64,000 nucleotides of DNA from NCBI RefSeq assembly GCF_019823065.1, contig NZ_CP081966.1, positions 1 to 64,000 on the forward strand, given 5' to 3'. The notes beneath the pieces are model-generated. The model saw only the letters and a program-made list of their open reading frames with translations. It made no database searches and was not told where the DNA came from. Each line of letters begins with the position of its first letter. Position 1 is the first letter of the stretch. The position numbers and the translations under genes were made by a program. Source of the stretch: Pseudomonas mosselii (GTDB taxonomy: Bacteria > Pseudomonadota > Gammaproteobacteria > Pseudomonadales > Pseudomonadaceae). This document shows positions 1 through 13,094 of the stretch, one piece after another.

Positions 1-1527
1 GTGTCAGTGGAACTTTGGCAGCAGTGCGTGGAGCTTCTGCGCGATGAGCTGCCTGCCCAGCAATTCAACACCTGGATCCGTCCGCTACAGGTCGAAGCCG
101 AAGGCGACGAGTTGCGCGTCTATGCGCCCAACCGCTTCGTGCTCGACTGGGTCAATGAAAAGTACCTTGGCCGCCTGCTCGAACTGCTGGGTGAACAAGG
201 CAGCGGTATCGCACCTGCCCTTTCCTTATTAATAGGCAGCCGGCGCAGTTCCGCAGCCCGTGCCGCACCCAACGCCCCTGTCAGTGCCGCCGTCGCGGCA
301 ACCCTCGCGCAACAGGCGCAGGTACAGCAGGCGGCGCCCGCACTCGAGCCTGTCAGCGCACCTGTGGTGGAGCCGGCGCAGGTGGCCGAAGTCGAGGAGC
401 CCTCTTCGCGTGACAGCTTCGACAGCATGGCCGAGATCGCGAGCGCTCCGGTTGCCAGCGGTCGCACCGAGCAGCGCACGGTGCAGGTCGAGGGTGCCCT
501 GAAGCACACCAGCTACCTGAACCGCACCTTCACCTTCGAAACCTTCGTCGAAGGCAAGTCGAACCAACTGGCTCGCGCCGCGGCATGGCAGGTGGCCGAC
601 AACCCCAAGCACGGCTACAACCCACTGTTCCTTTATGGTGGCGTCGGCCTGGGTAAGACACACTTGATGCACGCTGTGGGTAACCACCTGCTTAAGAAGA
701 ACCCGAATGCCAAGGTGGTCTACCTGCATTCGGAGCGCTTCGTTGCCGACATGGTCAAGGCGCTGCAGATGAACGCGATCAACGAATTCAAACGTTTCTA
801 CCGTTCGGTCGATGCGTTGCTGATCGATGACATCCAGTTCTTTGCCCGCAAGGAGCGTTCCCAGGAAGAGTTTTTCCATACCTTCAACGCCCTGCTCGAG
901 GGCGGCCAGCAGGTGATCCTCACCAGCGACCGCTACCCGAAGGAAATCGAAGGCCTGGAAGAGCGCCTGAAGTCCCGCTTCGGTTGGGGCCTGACGGTGG
1001 CCGTCGAGCCGCCGGAGCTGGAAACCCGCGTGGCGATCCTGATGAAGAAGGCCGACCAGGCCAAGGTCGAGTTGCCGCACGATGCCGCGTTCTTCATCGC
1101 CCAGCGGATCCGCTCCAACGTGCGTGAGCTTGAAGGCGCCCTGAAGCGGGTGATCGCCCACTCGCACTTCATGGGCCGCGACATCACCATCGAGCTGATC
1201 CGAGAATCGCTCAAGGATCTGCTGGCGCTGCAGGACAAGCTGGTCAGTGTGGATAACATCCAGCGCACCGTGGCCGAGTACTACAAGATCAAGATCTCCG
1301 ATCTGCTGTCCAAGCGACGGTCGCGCTCCGTGGCGCGTCCACGCCAGGTAGCCATGGCGTTGTCGAAAGAGCTGACCAACCACAGCCTGCCGGAGATCGG
1401 CGACATGTTCGGCGGCCGCGACCACACCACCGTGCTGCACGCCTGCCGCAAGATCAACGAATTGAAGGAATCCGACGCGGACATCCGCGAGGACTACAAG
1501 AACCTGCTGCGCACGCTGACGACCTGA
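1..1527 (+). CDS. dnaA: Chromosomal replication initiator DnaA
   Basis: DnaA binds DnaA boxes at oriC, melts the origin and loads the replicative helicase. The 508-residue protein has the family's four parts: an N-terminal helicase-interaction domain (about 1-85), an Ala/Gln/Pro-rich linker (about 85-170), an AAA+ core with Walker [10 protein letters not shown] near residue 214 and Walker B LLIDDIQF near 275, and a C-terminal DNA-binding domain with the signature [12 protein letters not shown] near 474. The window opens on its GTG start, so its promoter and the origin lie outside. It begins the dnaA-dnaN-recF-gyrB cluster. Confidence 0.99.
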   Translation: MSVELWQQCVELLRDELPAQQFNTWIRPLQVEAEGDELRVYAPNRFVLDWVNEKYLGRLLELLGEQGSGIAPALSLLIGSRRSSAARAAPNAPVSAAVAATLAQQAQVQQAAPALEPVSAPVVEPAQVAEVEEPSSRDSFDSMAEIASAPVASGRTEQRTVQVEGALKHTSYLNRTFTFETFVEGKSNQLARAAAWQVADNPKHGYNPLFLYGGVGLGKTHLMHAVGNHLLKKNPNAKVVYLHSERFVADMVKALQMNAINEFKRFYRSVDALLIDDIQFFARKERSQEEFFHTFNALLEGGQQVILTSDRYPKEIEGLEERLKSRFGWGLTVAVEPPELETRVAILMKKADQAKVELPHDAAFFIAQRIRSNVRELEGALKRVIAHSHFMGRDITIELIRESLKDLLALQDKLVSVDNIQRTVAEYYKIKISDLLSKRRSRSVARPRQVAMALSKELTNHSLPEIGDMFGGRDHTTVLHACRKINELKESDADIREDYKNLLRTLTT

Positions 1528-1567
1528 TGGCCGTCAGCGCAGCTAATTGAAGGCAAGGGACTAGACC

Positions 1568-2671
1568 ATGCATTTCACCATTCAACGCGAAGCCCTGTTG
1601 AAACCCCTGCAACTGGTCGCAGGCGTCGTCGAGCGCCGCCAGACCTTGCCGGTCCTGTCCAACGTCCTGCTGGTCGTGCAAGGCCAGCAACTGTCGTTGA
1701 CCGGTACCGACCTGGAAGTCGAACTGGTTGGCCGCGTCCAGCTGGAAGAGCCTGCGGAGCCGGGCGAGATCACCGTTCCGGCGCGCAAGCTGATGGACAT
1801 CTGCAAGAGCCTGCCCAGCGATGTGCTGGTCGACATCAAGGTCGACGAGCAGAAGCTGCTGGTCAAGGCCGGCCGCAGCCGTTTCACCCTGTCCACCCTG
1901 CCGGCCAACGACTTCCCGACCGTGGAAGAAGGCCCGGGCTCGCTGACCTGCAACCTGGAACAGAGCAAGCTGCGCCGCCTGATCGAGCGGACCAGCTTCG
2001 CCATGGCCCAGCAGGATGTGCGCTACTACCTCAACGGCATGCTGCTGGAAGTGTCCACCGATACCCTGCGCGCCGTCGCCACCGACGGTCACCGTCTGGC
2101 GCTGTGCGCCATGCAGGCACCGATCGGCCAGGCTGACCGTCACCAGGTCATCGTGCCACGCAAGGGTATCCTCGAGCTGGCGCGCCTGCTCACCGATCCG
2201 GAAGGCATGGTCAGCATCGTCCTGGGCCAGCATCACATTCGCGCCACCACCGGTGAGTTCACCTTCACCTCCAAGCTGGTCGACGGCAAGTTCCCGGACT
2301 ACGAGCGTGTCCTGCCCAAGGGCGGCGACAAGCTGGTGATCGGTGATCGCCAGGCGCTGCGCGAGGCGTTCAGCCGTACCGCGATCCTGTCCAACGAGAA
2401 GTACCGCGGCATCCGTCTGCAACTGGCCGCCGGCCAGCTGAAGATCCAGGCCAACAACCCGGAACAGGAAGAAGCGGAAGAAGAGATCAGCGTCGACTAC
2501 AACGGCAGCTCGCTGGAGATCGGTTTCAACGTCAGCTACCTGCTGGATGTGCTGGGCGTCATGACCACCGAACAGGTTCGCCTGATTCTGTCCGACTCCA
2601 ATAGCAGCGCCCTGTTGCAGGAAGCCGGCAATGACGATTCGTCCTACGTTGTCATGCCGATGCGTCTGTAA
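1568..2671 (+). CDS. dnaN: DNA polymerase III beta sliding clamp
   Basis: DnaN forms the ring-shaped dimer that tethers DNA polymerase III to its template. At 367 residues it has the standard length for the three-domain clamp, beginning MHFTIQREALLKPLQ and ending with the typical VMPMRL tail. The ATG lies 40 bp after the dnaA stop, preceded by a purine-rich AAGGGA ribosome-binding site. It is probably cotranscribed with dnaA and recF, as in other pseudomonads. Confidence 0.99.
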   Translation: MHFTIQREALLKPLQLVAGVVERRQTLPVLSNVLLVVQGQQLSLTGTDLEVELVGRVQLEEPAEPGEITVPARKLMDICKSLPSDVLVDIKVDEQKLLVKAGRSRFTLSTLPANDFPTVEEGPGSLTCNLEQSKLRRLIERTSFAMAQQDVRYYLNGMLLEVSTDTLRAVATDGHRLALCAMQAPIGQADRHQVIVPRKGILELARLLTDPEGMVSIVLGQHHIRATTGEFTFTSKLVDGKFPDYERVLPKGGDKLVIGDRQALREAFSRTAILSNEKYRGIRLQLAAGQLKIQANNPEQEEAEEEISVDYNGSSLEIGFNVSYLLDVLGVMTTEQVRLILSDSNSSALLQEAGNDDSSYVVMPMRL

Positions 2672-2686
2672 CCCATAGCAGGCGAC

Positions 2687-6215
<3,529 letters not shown>

Positions 6216-6302
6216 TCTGCGTGTAGGTTCACAGAAAAGCTGCACGCTTTCACAAATAGATGACCGGCCGGGCTTCAACCATGGCCCCTGTCGGTCACCA
6301 TC

Positions 6303-6330
6303 AAGCCCGCCTTCGCGGGCTTTTTTTTGC
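6303..6330 (+). terminator. Rho-independent terminator of gyrB
   Basis: The hairpin AAGCCCGC-CTTC-GCGGGCTT is followed by a run of Ts, about 90 bp after the gyrB stop. It closes the dnaA-gyrB transcription unit and marks the core side of the island junction. Confidence 0.92.
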
Positions 6331-7052
6331 CTGGAATTCCTGCCGGGGCGCCCTACTCCGCTCATTGGAAAATGATGCAGATGGGGGGATTTGAGGAAGT
6401 GATTTGATGGGGCGCTGGAAGTGCTGAGAGGGTCGGCGGGCGGATCTGAGCAGCAGAGAGATTGAGAGGACTTTAAAACTAATATTTGAACACCTTAATA
6501 GTTAATTAAGCGTACGTGTTAAGTATTAATTTGAACAATTTAGTATGGAAATGGAATTTGGTGGAAGTTGCCATTTTGGATTTTTTGTAGATTTCGAAGG
6601 GATGTTGGAATAAGATCTATGACCAACTTTTCCGCTTTGCACTGAAGATTTTCAGCCAAATCAGCTGTTTGAAGCGAGAGCTTCAGACCTGATCCAAATT
6701 GCTCCAGCGATCACGAAGTGGCCGTTTAGAAATAAAGAGAGCAAGCCGATTGCTTTAGATTCTGATCAGTCATGAGAGTCATGACCAATGAGAGAAAAGG
6801 AGACCTGAAAATGTAGAAAAACGCGATCAATCCCGAGAGGACTGACCGCGCTTAGCGAAGCAGACTTGCGTCCTCAGAACCCGCAATGTCTGCTTTTTCG
6901 AAGCGACTGTCAATCCTCTCCCATTTTTTCGACCTTAGCGAGGTTACTCGACGGCACAGTGTTGCCTGTCGAAAGGCCTCACTTCGCCCGCCCTGCGCCT
7001 TGATTTTTTGGCGCAGCGTCGGCGCTCGTTTCGAGATTTTCGGAGGTGTTTC
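6331..7052. other. Gene-free junction, probably holding the tns-proximal transposon end
   Basis: No convincing gene is present in these 720 bp. The stretch from about 6476 to 6660 is strikingly AT-rich next to gyrB and contains repeated TTTGAAC blocks (near 6484 and 6530) and several TGGAA blocks. In Tn7 the end beside the target gene carries several TnsB-binding sites next to tnsA, so this is where they should be. I could not define an exact terminal sequence or a target-site duplication. Confidence 0.45.
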
Positions 7053-7691
7053 ATGACAGTACGAAAGGTGGTCACGCGGCGGTCCAACCATTACCGCGGC
7101 TACTTCCCATCGCTCAAAAATAAAAAGCCTGTGCCCTGGGAGTCCCAGCTCGAAGGCGCTCTTTTTCGGCTTCTTGAGCTGTCTCCTGCGGTCATCGGCT
7201 ACGTCCCGCAGCCCAGTGAGGAACGTGTTCCATCGCTCCAGGGCTACTTCAAATATTACCCAGACGTACAGGTTTTCCTCGCGGATGGGCGCGAGTGGTG
7301 GTTTGAAGTGAAGCCTCACGACCGACTGAAGATTGCCAGCGTCAGGCAGCGACTGGATGCCGCTGAGCGCTACTTCAACGCCACTGCCCGTAACTTTTCG
7401 GTGATCACTGAAAAGTTAATTGAAGCTGAACCCCTGGCTACCAATCTTAGAAGGCTGATGTATCACCGGCGCGGTCCAGAGCTTTCGCATCAGGCGTTGG
7501 AGGAGGTAATGGCGACCTTCAACGAATGGCCGCCTATGACCGTTGCAGATCTGCTCTACGTGGTTGGTGAGGGGAAAGCCTGGCGCTTGTTAGGCCTTGG
7601 GGTGGTGGGCATTGACCTTGATAGGTCAATTGACACTGACTCCCCGGTCTTCCTGCAAGGGGGGCACCGTCATGCAAACCTTTTCCCTTAG
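7053..7691 (+). CDS. tnsA: Tn7-like transposition endonuclease TnsA
   Basis: TnsA is the restriction-enzyme-like subunit that cuts the 5' ends of the transposon while TnsB cuts the 3' ends, giving cut-and-paste transposition. The 212-residue protein has the catalytic layout of the family: E30/E34 in WESQLE, D71 in YYPDVQV and E85-V86-K87, equivalent to the Glu, Asp and QVK of Tn7 TnsA. The ATG at 7053 is preferred because CGGAGGTG precedes it; the frame also extends to a TTG at 7008. It is the first gene of tnsABC and tnsB overlaps its end by 20 bp. Confidence 0.93.
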   Translation: MTVRKVVTRRSNHYRGYFPSLKNKKPVPWESQLEGALFRLLELSPAVIGYVPQPSEERVPSLQGYFKYYPDVQVFLADGREWWFEVKPHDRLKIASVRQRLDAAERYFNATARNFSVITEKLIEAEPLATNLRRLMYHRRGPELSHQALEEVMATFNEWPPMTVADLLYVVGEGKAWRLLGLGVVGIDLDRSIDTDSPVFLQGGHRHANLFP

Positions 7692-9630
7692 GGTGAAATT
7701 GGTCGTCATCGTTCGTGGCGTACTGATGGTGCTTGAGAAGAGGCTTATTGACCGGAAGCTGCTCTTTTTCGATGAGCTTGGTGAGCCCACGAAGCTATCC
7801 GAGAAGGAGTTCTATGAGGCCTACGAGAAGCGCGAGATCGAGATCTCCGCTGATCAGCCATACCTTGGGAGGGTTCCGTATGTGCGGAACGTCCCTCCAG
7901 ATATTTCATGCTTCCCCAAAAAACATGGAGATGAGGCATTGCGTCGACGCAAGTATCTGGACGACCTAACTAAGCGCGGTAAATACAAGCTACCGGGTGA
8001 CGAAGACATGATCAAGAAGCTTAGAGATATCGCCAAAAAGATTGGGGATGCGTGCGCACCCTCGGTTTCCACTATTCGACGTTGGGCAGCCAAATACATT
8101 GGCCAGAACGTAGTAAAGCTTATCCCTCAGCATGCCAAAAAGGGTCGGGCTGCCGCGATACAGGGAGAGCTCGAAGTTATTCTTGAAGGGGTGATTAATA
8201 AAACCTACCTGCAGGATACGATTCCAGCGGTCAGCGTGGTCGTTTCAGAATTCGAGGATCAGATAAAAGAGAGGAACAAAAGTCGTTTGCCTTCGGATCA
8301 GCTCAAGATCCCAAGCGGAATGACTGTCCGAAGGTACATCGCCAAGCTGGATCCGTACCTTGTGGATAAGGAGAGGCTCGGAAAACACGCAGCAGACAAG
8401 AAGCACCGTGTTGCGGCGGGTGTCCTACGTGTCCATGAGATTTTGGAACGTTGGGAAATTGATCACACCTTGTTGGACGTCCAGCTTGTGGATGAAACCT
8501 CGGGGCTGTGCATTGGGCGCCCCTATCTGACGATCGTCCTCGACCGCTTCTCTCGAATGGTGATGGGATATTTGCTCCACCTGTCGGCGCCAAATACGGA
8601 AACCGTGCTTCGTGTGATCGAACGCTCAATCCGTCCAAAAGCCGAATTGCTGAAGCGCTTTCCGAAAGTGAGAAATGAATGGTGGGCACGTGGGCTGCCG
8701 GCTCGAATAGTCCCAGACAACGCAGCGGAATTTCACGCGGGCGATCTCATCATGGGATTCAACGAGTTGGGTATCGAGATCATGTATCCCGCTTCAAGGG
8801 CCCCTCAAAGGAAAGGTGCCGTCGAACGCTTTTTCAGCACACAGAACCTGGGGCTTATCCACAACCTCCCGGGTACCACCTTCTCGAATATCCAGCAGCG
8901 TGGCGATTACGACTCGGAGAAGAATGCATGTTTCACGCTCCCTCAATTGGAGGCGGTGGTAGTGAAATGGATCGTCGATGGTTACCACCAGACTCCTCAT
9001 CGGGGGCTGGACAACAGAACACCGGCTCAAGTCTGGGGGACTAGCGAGGCGAACCATGTCATCAGCCTTCCCGTCGACCTGGACTCGTTGGAGTGCATTC
9101 TGGCCAAGCGGGCCTCGGTGAAGGTTCACCATTACGGCATCGAGGTTGCCAAAGTGGGCTACCACTCTACGGAACTTGCTGAGCTCCGTATGCGTTTGGC
9201 AGACGGAGAAAAGGTAAACGTCCGCTATCGAGACGAAGCCGGGCACGTTTGGGTTCACGACCGCTTCAGAAACTTGTTCTTCAAAGTGCCCGCCAAAGAT
9301 GAGCGAATGGCCGGTAAGAGCAGGGAGGTGTGGAAGGCTGCCGAGAAAGCGCTGCGAGAAAAATATAATGAGCAGCCTAGCTTCGAGGCTACGCACAGGT
9401 GCTACCAGGAAATTATGGAAGATGCAGACGAGGCCCGCCGTTCGCAGACGCTCAGAAAACGACGCGCAGCTGCCATAGCGAAAATCGACAAGGAGGGTCG
9501 AGTGACCGAAAGCACGCCTCCACCCAAGGTACTCGCTGAAGTGGAATGGACCGGTGACTCTATTCCTAACATTCCGCCAGCAGCCTTCAAGGTCTCGGTT
9601 CGTCGCCCTGCTGGGAGTTCTAAGCCATGA
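7672..9630 (+). CDS. tnsB: Tn7-like DDE transposase TnsB
   Basis: TnsB binds the transposon ends and carries out 3'-end cleavage and strand transfer. The 652-residue protein has a retroviral-integrase-type core with the DDE triad at D264 (WEIDHTLLD), D349 (VPDNAAEF) and E385 (AVERFFS), where the last two are 36 residues apart, followed by a Mu-type C-terminal domain. The ATG at 7672 follows AAGGGGGG at a spacing of 7 and overlaps tnsA, which suggests translational coupling; an ATG at 7726 is an alternative. All catalytic residues are present, so the transposase looks functional. Confidence 0.94.
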   Translation: MQTFSLRVKLVVIVRGVLMVLEKRLIDRKLLFFDELGEPTKLSEKEFYEAYEKREIEISADQPYLGRVPYVRNVPPDISCFPKKHGDEALRRRKYLDDLTKRGKYKLPGDEDMIKKLRDIAKKIGDACAPSVSTIRRWAAKYIGQNVVKLIPQHAKKGRAAAIQGELEVILEGVINKTYLQDTIPAVSVVVSEFEDQIKERNKSRLPSDQLKIPSGMTVRRYIAKLDPYLVDKERLGKHAADKKHRVAAGVLRVHEILERWEIDHTLLDVQLVDETSGLCIGRPYLTIVLDRFSRMVMGYLLHLSAPNTETVLRVIERSIRPKAELLKRFPKVRNEWWARGLPARIVPDNAAEFHAGDLIMGFNELGIEIMYPASRAPQRKGAVERFFSTQNLGLIHNLPGTTFSNIQQRGDYDSEKNACFTLPQLEAVVVKWIVDGYHQTPHRGLDNRTPAQVWGTSEANHVISLPVDLDSLECILAKRASVKVHHYGIEVAKVGYHSTELAELRMRLADGEKVNVRYRDEAGHVWVHDRFRNLFFKVPAKDERMAGKSREVWKAAEKALREKYNEQPSFEATHRCYQEIMEDADEARRSQTLRKRRAAAIAKIDKEGRVTESTPPPKVLAEVEWTGDSIPNIPPAAFKVSVRRPAGSSKP

Positions 9631-10586
9631 ACGCCATCAATCTGTACGAATGCTACGAGCATGGTGAATACAGCTTTACGCTCCGCGATCGTTTTATTCA
9701 CAGCCCTCAAGTCGAGCGAGCGTTGACGCGACTAGGCGATATCCACGGCGATAGTCGGCGTACCAGAGCAAGTAAAGGGTTGCTGATCCAAGGTCCAAGC
9801 GGAGTGGGCAAGAGCACATTGGTCAAGGAGTACATTCGGTCATTGGAGGAATTGGAGAGCCATGACCCACAGAAGCGGACAGTTCTGTTCGTCGAGATGC
9901 CTTCGTCTCCAACCAAAAAGAACCTGGCAGCAGCCATTTTGGCAGAGCTGAAGGATCCCTTCGCAGAGGCACGAGGACATTCGGCAGAGGTTAAATTTGC
10001 GCGAGTAGTCCTGCTGCTGAAGAACCTTGGCGTGGAGATGTTGGTCCTCGATGAGGCGCAGCACCTGGTCGATTATCGTCGTAATGGTGCGTATGAGGCA
10101 GCAGACTGGATCAAGAGTCTGATGAATGAAACCAGTATCGCGTTTGTTCTGATTGGGCTGAAGCGCACCGAAAATCTCCTGCTAGCAAACGAGCAACTGC
10201 GACGCAGGTTTTCGGCCACGGTGGCATACGATCGCTTCACCTTCTCCGCTAATACGTCTCTTCATTTCGTGATGTTGTTGCAGGCAATCGAGGGCGAACT
10301 GCCTGTTCAAACCATCAGTTTTGTAGAGCCAGCGATGATTAAACGCTTCTACCTGGCTTCCTATGGATTGATCGACTACCTCATCAAGATTGTGGACAGG
10401 GCTGTTTGGCTGGTTCAAGTCCAGGACCTTGTCGGGATTGAACTTCCTGTGCTGGCCCAGGCTTTTGAAGACGAGGTTTGGAGCTACGCCACCGAGGATC
10501 GAAACCCCTTCAGTGCGAGCTTCAATTTCCAGCCTCTGTTCGGGAAGCGGGAGCCGTTTGAGACGTTCGAAGAGAGCAGTACCTGA
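9627..10586 (+). CDS. tnsC: Tn7-like AAA+ target regulator TnsC
   Basis: TnsC is the ATP-dependent switch that links the target selector (TnsD/TniQ) to the TnsAB transposase and gives target immunity. The 319-residue protein has Walker A GPSGVGKST at 56-64, Walker B LVLDEAQH at 139-146 and a sensor-type region ending LIGLKR. Its length is nearer to the TniB/short TnsC type than to the 555-residue TnsC of Tn7. Its ATG overlaps the tnsB stop by 4 bp. Confidence 0.93.
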   Translation: MNAINLYECYEHGEYSFTLRDRFIHSPQVERALTRLGDIHGDSRRTRASKGLLIQGPSGVGKSTLVKEYIRSLEELESHDPQKRTVLFVEMPSSPTKKNLAAAILAELKDPFAEARGHSAEVKFARVVLLLKNLGVEMLVLDEAQHLVDYRRNGAYEAADWIKSLMNETSIAFVLIGLKRTENLLLANEQLRRRFSATVAYDRFTFSANTSLHFVMLLQAIEGELPVQTISFVEPAMIKRFYLASYGLIDYLIKIVDRAVWLVQVQDLVGIELPVLAQAFEDEVWSYATEDRNPFSASFNFQPLFGKREPFETFEESST

Positions 10587-10592
10587 CGGCCA

Positions 10593-10618
10593 AGGGCCGG
10601 GCTTATCGGCCCGGCTCT
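10593..10618. terminator. GC-rich hairpin between tnsC and tniQ
   Basis: The stem GCCGGGC/GCCCGGC has a 6-base loop 7 bp after the tnsC stop. No real T-run follows, so it may be a weak terminator or an mRNA processing or stability element separating tniQ from tnsABC expression. Confidence 0.45.
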
Positions 10619-10661
10619 ACTCCCCTGATTTTTATGTCTTCGATTTCATGGATGTGTAGGA

Positions 10662-12578
10662 ATGTTTGGTCTTTTAATCAACCCACGACCACACCAAGAC
10701 GAAAGTCTTTTGGGGTACCTGCAGCGCCTGGCGAAAGCCAACGGATTACCCAGAAAGGAACTGCTCACCGCCTTTGCACGAGCCGACGAGACCGATGTTG
10801 CGGACTGGCTGCAGATGATGGAAGGACCACTGAGCTGGCCTGCGGTATCTGCTGAGTTTCGTGATCCAAGGCCCAAGGGGGTCAAGTTATGGACGACTCA
10901 TCACGCTCGTTACTGTCCGATCTGTTTGGGCGAAGCCGGTTATTGGAGAGAAAGCTGGGGCTTGACCCTGGTTACGACGTGTTCTGTCCACGGCACTGAA
11001 CTCCACGGGCGGTGCCCCAACTGTCTGAAGGAAACCGATCCAAGCGCAATGAGTGCGAATAGTTGCCAAGCGTGTGGCACCTCATTGAGTGGGACCAATT
11101 TTGAGATCGCGCCGGCGAGTGATACGGCCGCCTGGCTCACCTCTGGCTTTGAAGATAGGTTTTACGCCGACTCGTTGCCAGCTGACGCGGGATTGGCGGC
11201 CCTCACCTACGAACAGTTTCACGAGTTGTCATCGCGTCTCGCTGTCAGAAGTTTGCCTACGGAAAGAACCCAGCCGCTGAAGGTTGCTGATTCGGGTTCG
11301 CTAGAGATATCGCGGCTTATGGCAAACGCGGCGGGCGTGGTTCTCATGAACTGGCCTCTCGCATTCAGAGAACTGCTGAGTGGCCTCAAGGCAGTCCATT
11401 CCGATAACGAACATTGGACGCTCAGCAGATCGTTCGGCCCGATATACCACGACATCCACCGTGATCTGGATGACTCTTGTTTTGACTTTCTTCGTCGAGA
11501 GTTCGAATCATTTCTGCAGCATGCGTGGGAAGCACCGTTAGCGAAGCGAAATCGCAATTTGAGTGAGGAGACGATTGAGAGACATCGTTGGGTGTCGTTC
11601 GATTCTGCTGCTGAAGCTTGTGGTCTCGGGGTATCAGTCATAAAACGCCTTCATCAGGAGGGACAAATCGCCTATCGGGAGAAGGTCCATGAAGATCGAG
11701 TCTTTACGGTCGTGGACCTGGATCATTTGAAGGCAATCTCGCAGCATCTCCAGGGCGTGGCTGATATGAAAGAAACCTCGACTTTGCTAAGCCTCTGTCG
11801 CAATCGGGTTAGGCAGCTGCTAGCTGGTGGTACCCTCCAGTTCTTTGGTGGAGAACCGCGCCCAGGCGAAAGGTGGCTGATTGACTGCCGCTCGATCAAC
11901 GAATTGATTGATGAGAAGCTGCCTACCAGCTCTGACCAGAGCCTGGTGTCGATCAACTACTTGGCCAAGCATTCTCTGCCCAAGGGGGGTGGGTTGGTCG
12001 AGTTGGTTCAGGCAATACGTGCAGGTGAACTTCGCGCTTACGGCCCAGCTGAGAATGGCTCGGTTGCGGTAGGGGCGTGGTTACTCAAGCCGCAAGATTT
12101 TGCAGCGTGGCAACAAGCCCGAGCTGAGAACAAGAGTCCGGTCTTTCCCGGCCTGTCGGTAGTCAAGGCTGCTGCGCTGTTAGGCGTCAAAGAACAATGC
12201 GCATACGCGTTCGTTCGACTGGGTCTGCTATGGAGCACTGCTGTCGAACGAGGCCGGCGTACGCAATTGATGGTTAAGCCTCAAGCCATCGACAGATTCA
12301 GGCGTGGCTATATCTTGGGACCGGAGATTGCGGTGTATTTGGGGAAGTCGACCAGGGAGGCGTTCAAGCACCTTTGGGAGGCCAGGTTTCGCCCCGTTGC
12401 GGGGCCATCCATTCCAAACGCGGCTTGCCGGCAGTACGTTTGGGTAAGAAGCAAAAAGCTGATCGATTACCTCGCAAGTGAAGCCGCCCAGATCGACGAT
12501 CCTGAAGCCATCACGTTTTTATCCACACCGATCGCTCAGCCTCGTGATTGCCGATTCAGGCATGTGGGATCAAGATAG
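10662..12578 (+). CDS. tniQ: TniQ/TnsD-family target-site selector
   Basis: TniQ/TnsD proteins recognise the attachment site and recruit TnsC. The N-terminus has the typical GLLINPRPHQDESLLGYLQRL followed by zinc-binding motifs: C85-x2-C88, C107-x2-H110, C118-x2-C121 and C135-x2-C138. At 638 residues it is much longer than the short TniQ of CRISPR-associated or Tn5053-type elements, and closer to Tn7 TnsD with a long sequence-reading C-terminal part. That fits a dedicated chromosomal attachment site, here inferred to be the 3' end of gyrB. The start has only a weak ribosome-binding site. Confidence 0.9.
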   Translation: MFGLLINPRPHQDESLLGYLQRLAKANGLPRKELLTAFARADETDVADWLQMMEGPLSWPAVSAEFRDPRPKGVKLWTTHHARYCPICLGEAGYWRESWGLTLVTTCSVHGTELHGRCPNCLKETDPSAMSANSCQACGTSLSGTNFEIAPASDTAAWLTSGFEDRFYADSLPADAGLAALTYEQFHELSSRLAVRSLPTERTQPLKVADSGSLEISRLMANAAGVVLMNWPLAFRELLSGLKAVHSDNEHWTLSRSFGPIYHDIHRDLDDSCFDFLRREFESFLQHAWEAPLAKRNRNLSEETIERHRWVSFDSAAEACGLGVSVIKRLHQEGQIAYREKVHEDRVFTVVDLDHLKAISQHLQGVADMKETSTLLSLCRNRVRQLLAGGTLQFFGGEPRPGERWLIDCRSINELIDEKLPTSSDQSLVSINYLAKHSLPKGGGLVELVQAIRAGELRAYGPAENGSVAVGAWLLKPQDFAAWQQARAENKSPVFPGLSVVKAAALLGVKEQCAYAFVRLGLLWSTAVERGRRTQLMVKPQAIDRFRRGYILGPEIAVYLGKSTREAFKHLWEARFRPVAGPSIPNAACRQYVWVRSKKLIDYLASEAAQIDDPEAITFLSTPIAQPRDCRFRHVGSR

Positions 12579-12634
12579 TTAGCACGCTTTCTTTCTTGAT
12601 TGCTAAAATCATCGAACCCATTTTGGAGAATCTT

Positions 12635-12994
12635 ATGTCCCGTCTCGCTGAATTCCGCCTGCTCGAACAACAGCTCGCAGCCCAACTGGCGGAGCTGGAA
12701 GCGCTGAAAAATGACTCTGCCCTGAAGCAGGAAATGGAATTTGAAACGAAGCTGCGCAGTTTGCTCAACGAGTATGGCTACGGCCTGCGCCAAGTGGTGC
12801 TGATCCTCGATCCGCAAGCGGTGGCTTCCACTGATATGGCCCCAAAAACCTCTCGGAAACCACGCGAAGTGAAGGTCTACAAGAATCCACACAGCGGAGA
12901 GGTTGTTGAGACCAAGGGTGGTAATCAGCGTACGCTTAAGGCCTGGAAAAACGAGTATGGCGCTGAGGTAGTCGAGTCTTGGCTCGCCAATTGA
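12635..12994 (+). CDS. turC: MvaT/MvaU-family H-NS-like silencer (Tur type)
   Basis: MvaT-family proteins are functional analogues of H-NS: they oligomerise through an N-terminal coiled coil and bind AT-rich foreign DNA through an AT-hook-like C-terminal domain. The 119-residue product has a heptad-rich N-half (about 1-60) and the C-terminal signature VYKNPHSGEVVETKGGN followed by TLKAWKNEYGAEVVESW, nearly the MvaT consensus. The ATG at 12635 follows TTTTGGAGAA and removes a 29-residue leader of the open frame. It is encoded 57 bp after tniQ, so it travels with the transposase genes. The symbol follows the recalled P. putida paralogue encoded near gyrB; the family is certain, the exact paralogue less so. 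Confidence 0.85.
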   Translation: MSRLAEFRLLEQQLAAQLAELEALKNDSALKQEMEFETKLRSLLNEYGYGLRQVVLILDPQAVASTDMAPKTSRKPREVKVYKNPHSGEVVETKGGNQRTLKAWKNEYGAEVVESWLAN

Positions 12995-13094
12995 TTGCAC
13001 TGCAGGCGGCTTCTGGCACGAGATGAATCGTGGTGCGCCCCGAATGCAAATTCCCATTCTGGGGCGTGACGAAATTTTCTGCGGGTGGTGGATT

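Noticed and set aside
229..1440. Long open frame antisense to dnaA
   Set aside because: It is the complement of a conserved coding gene, has no ribosome-binding site and no domain; the high GC content keeps such frames open.
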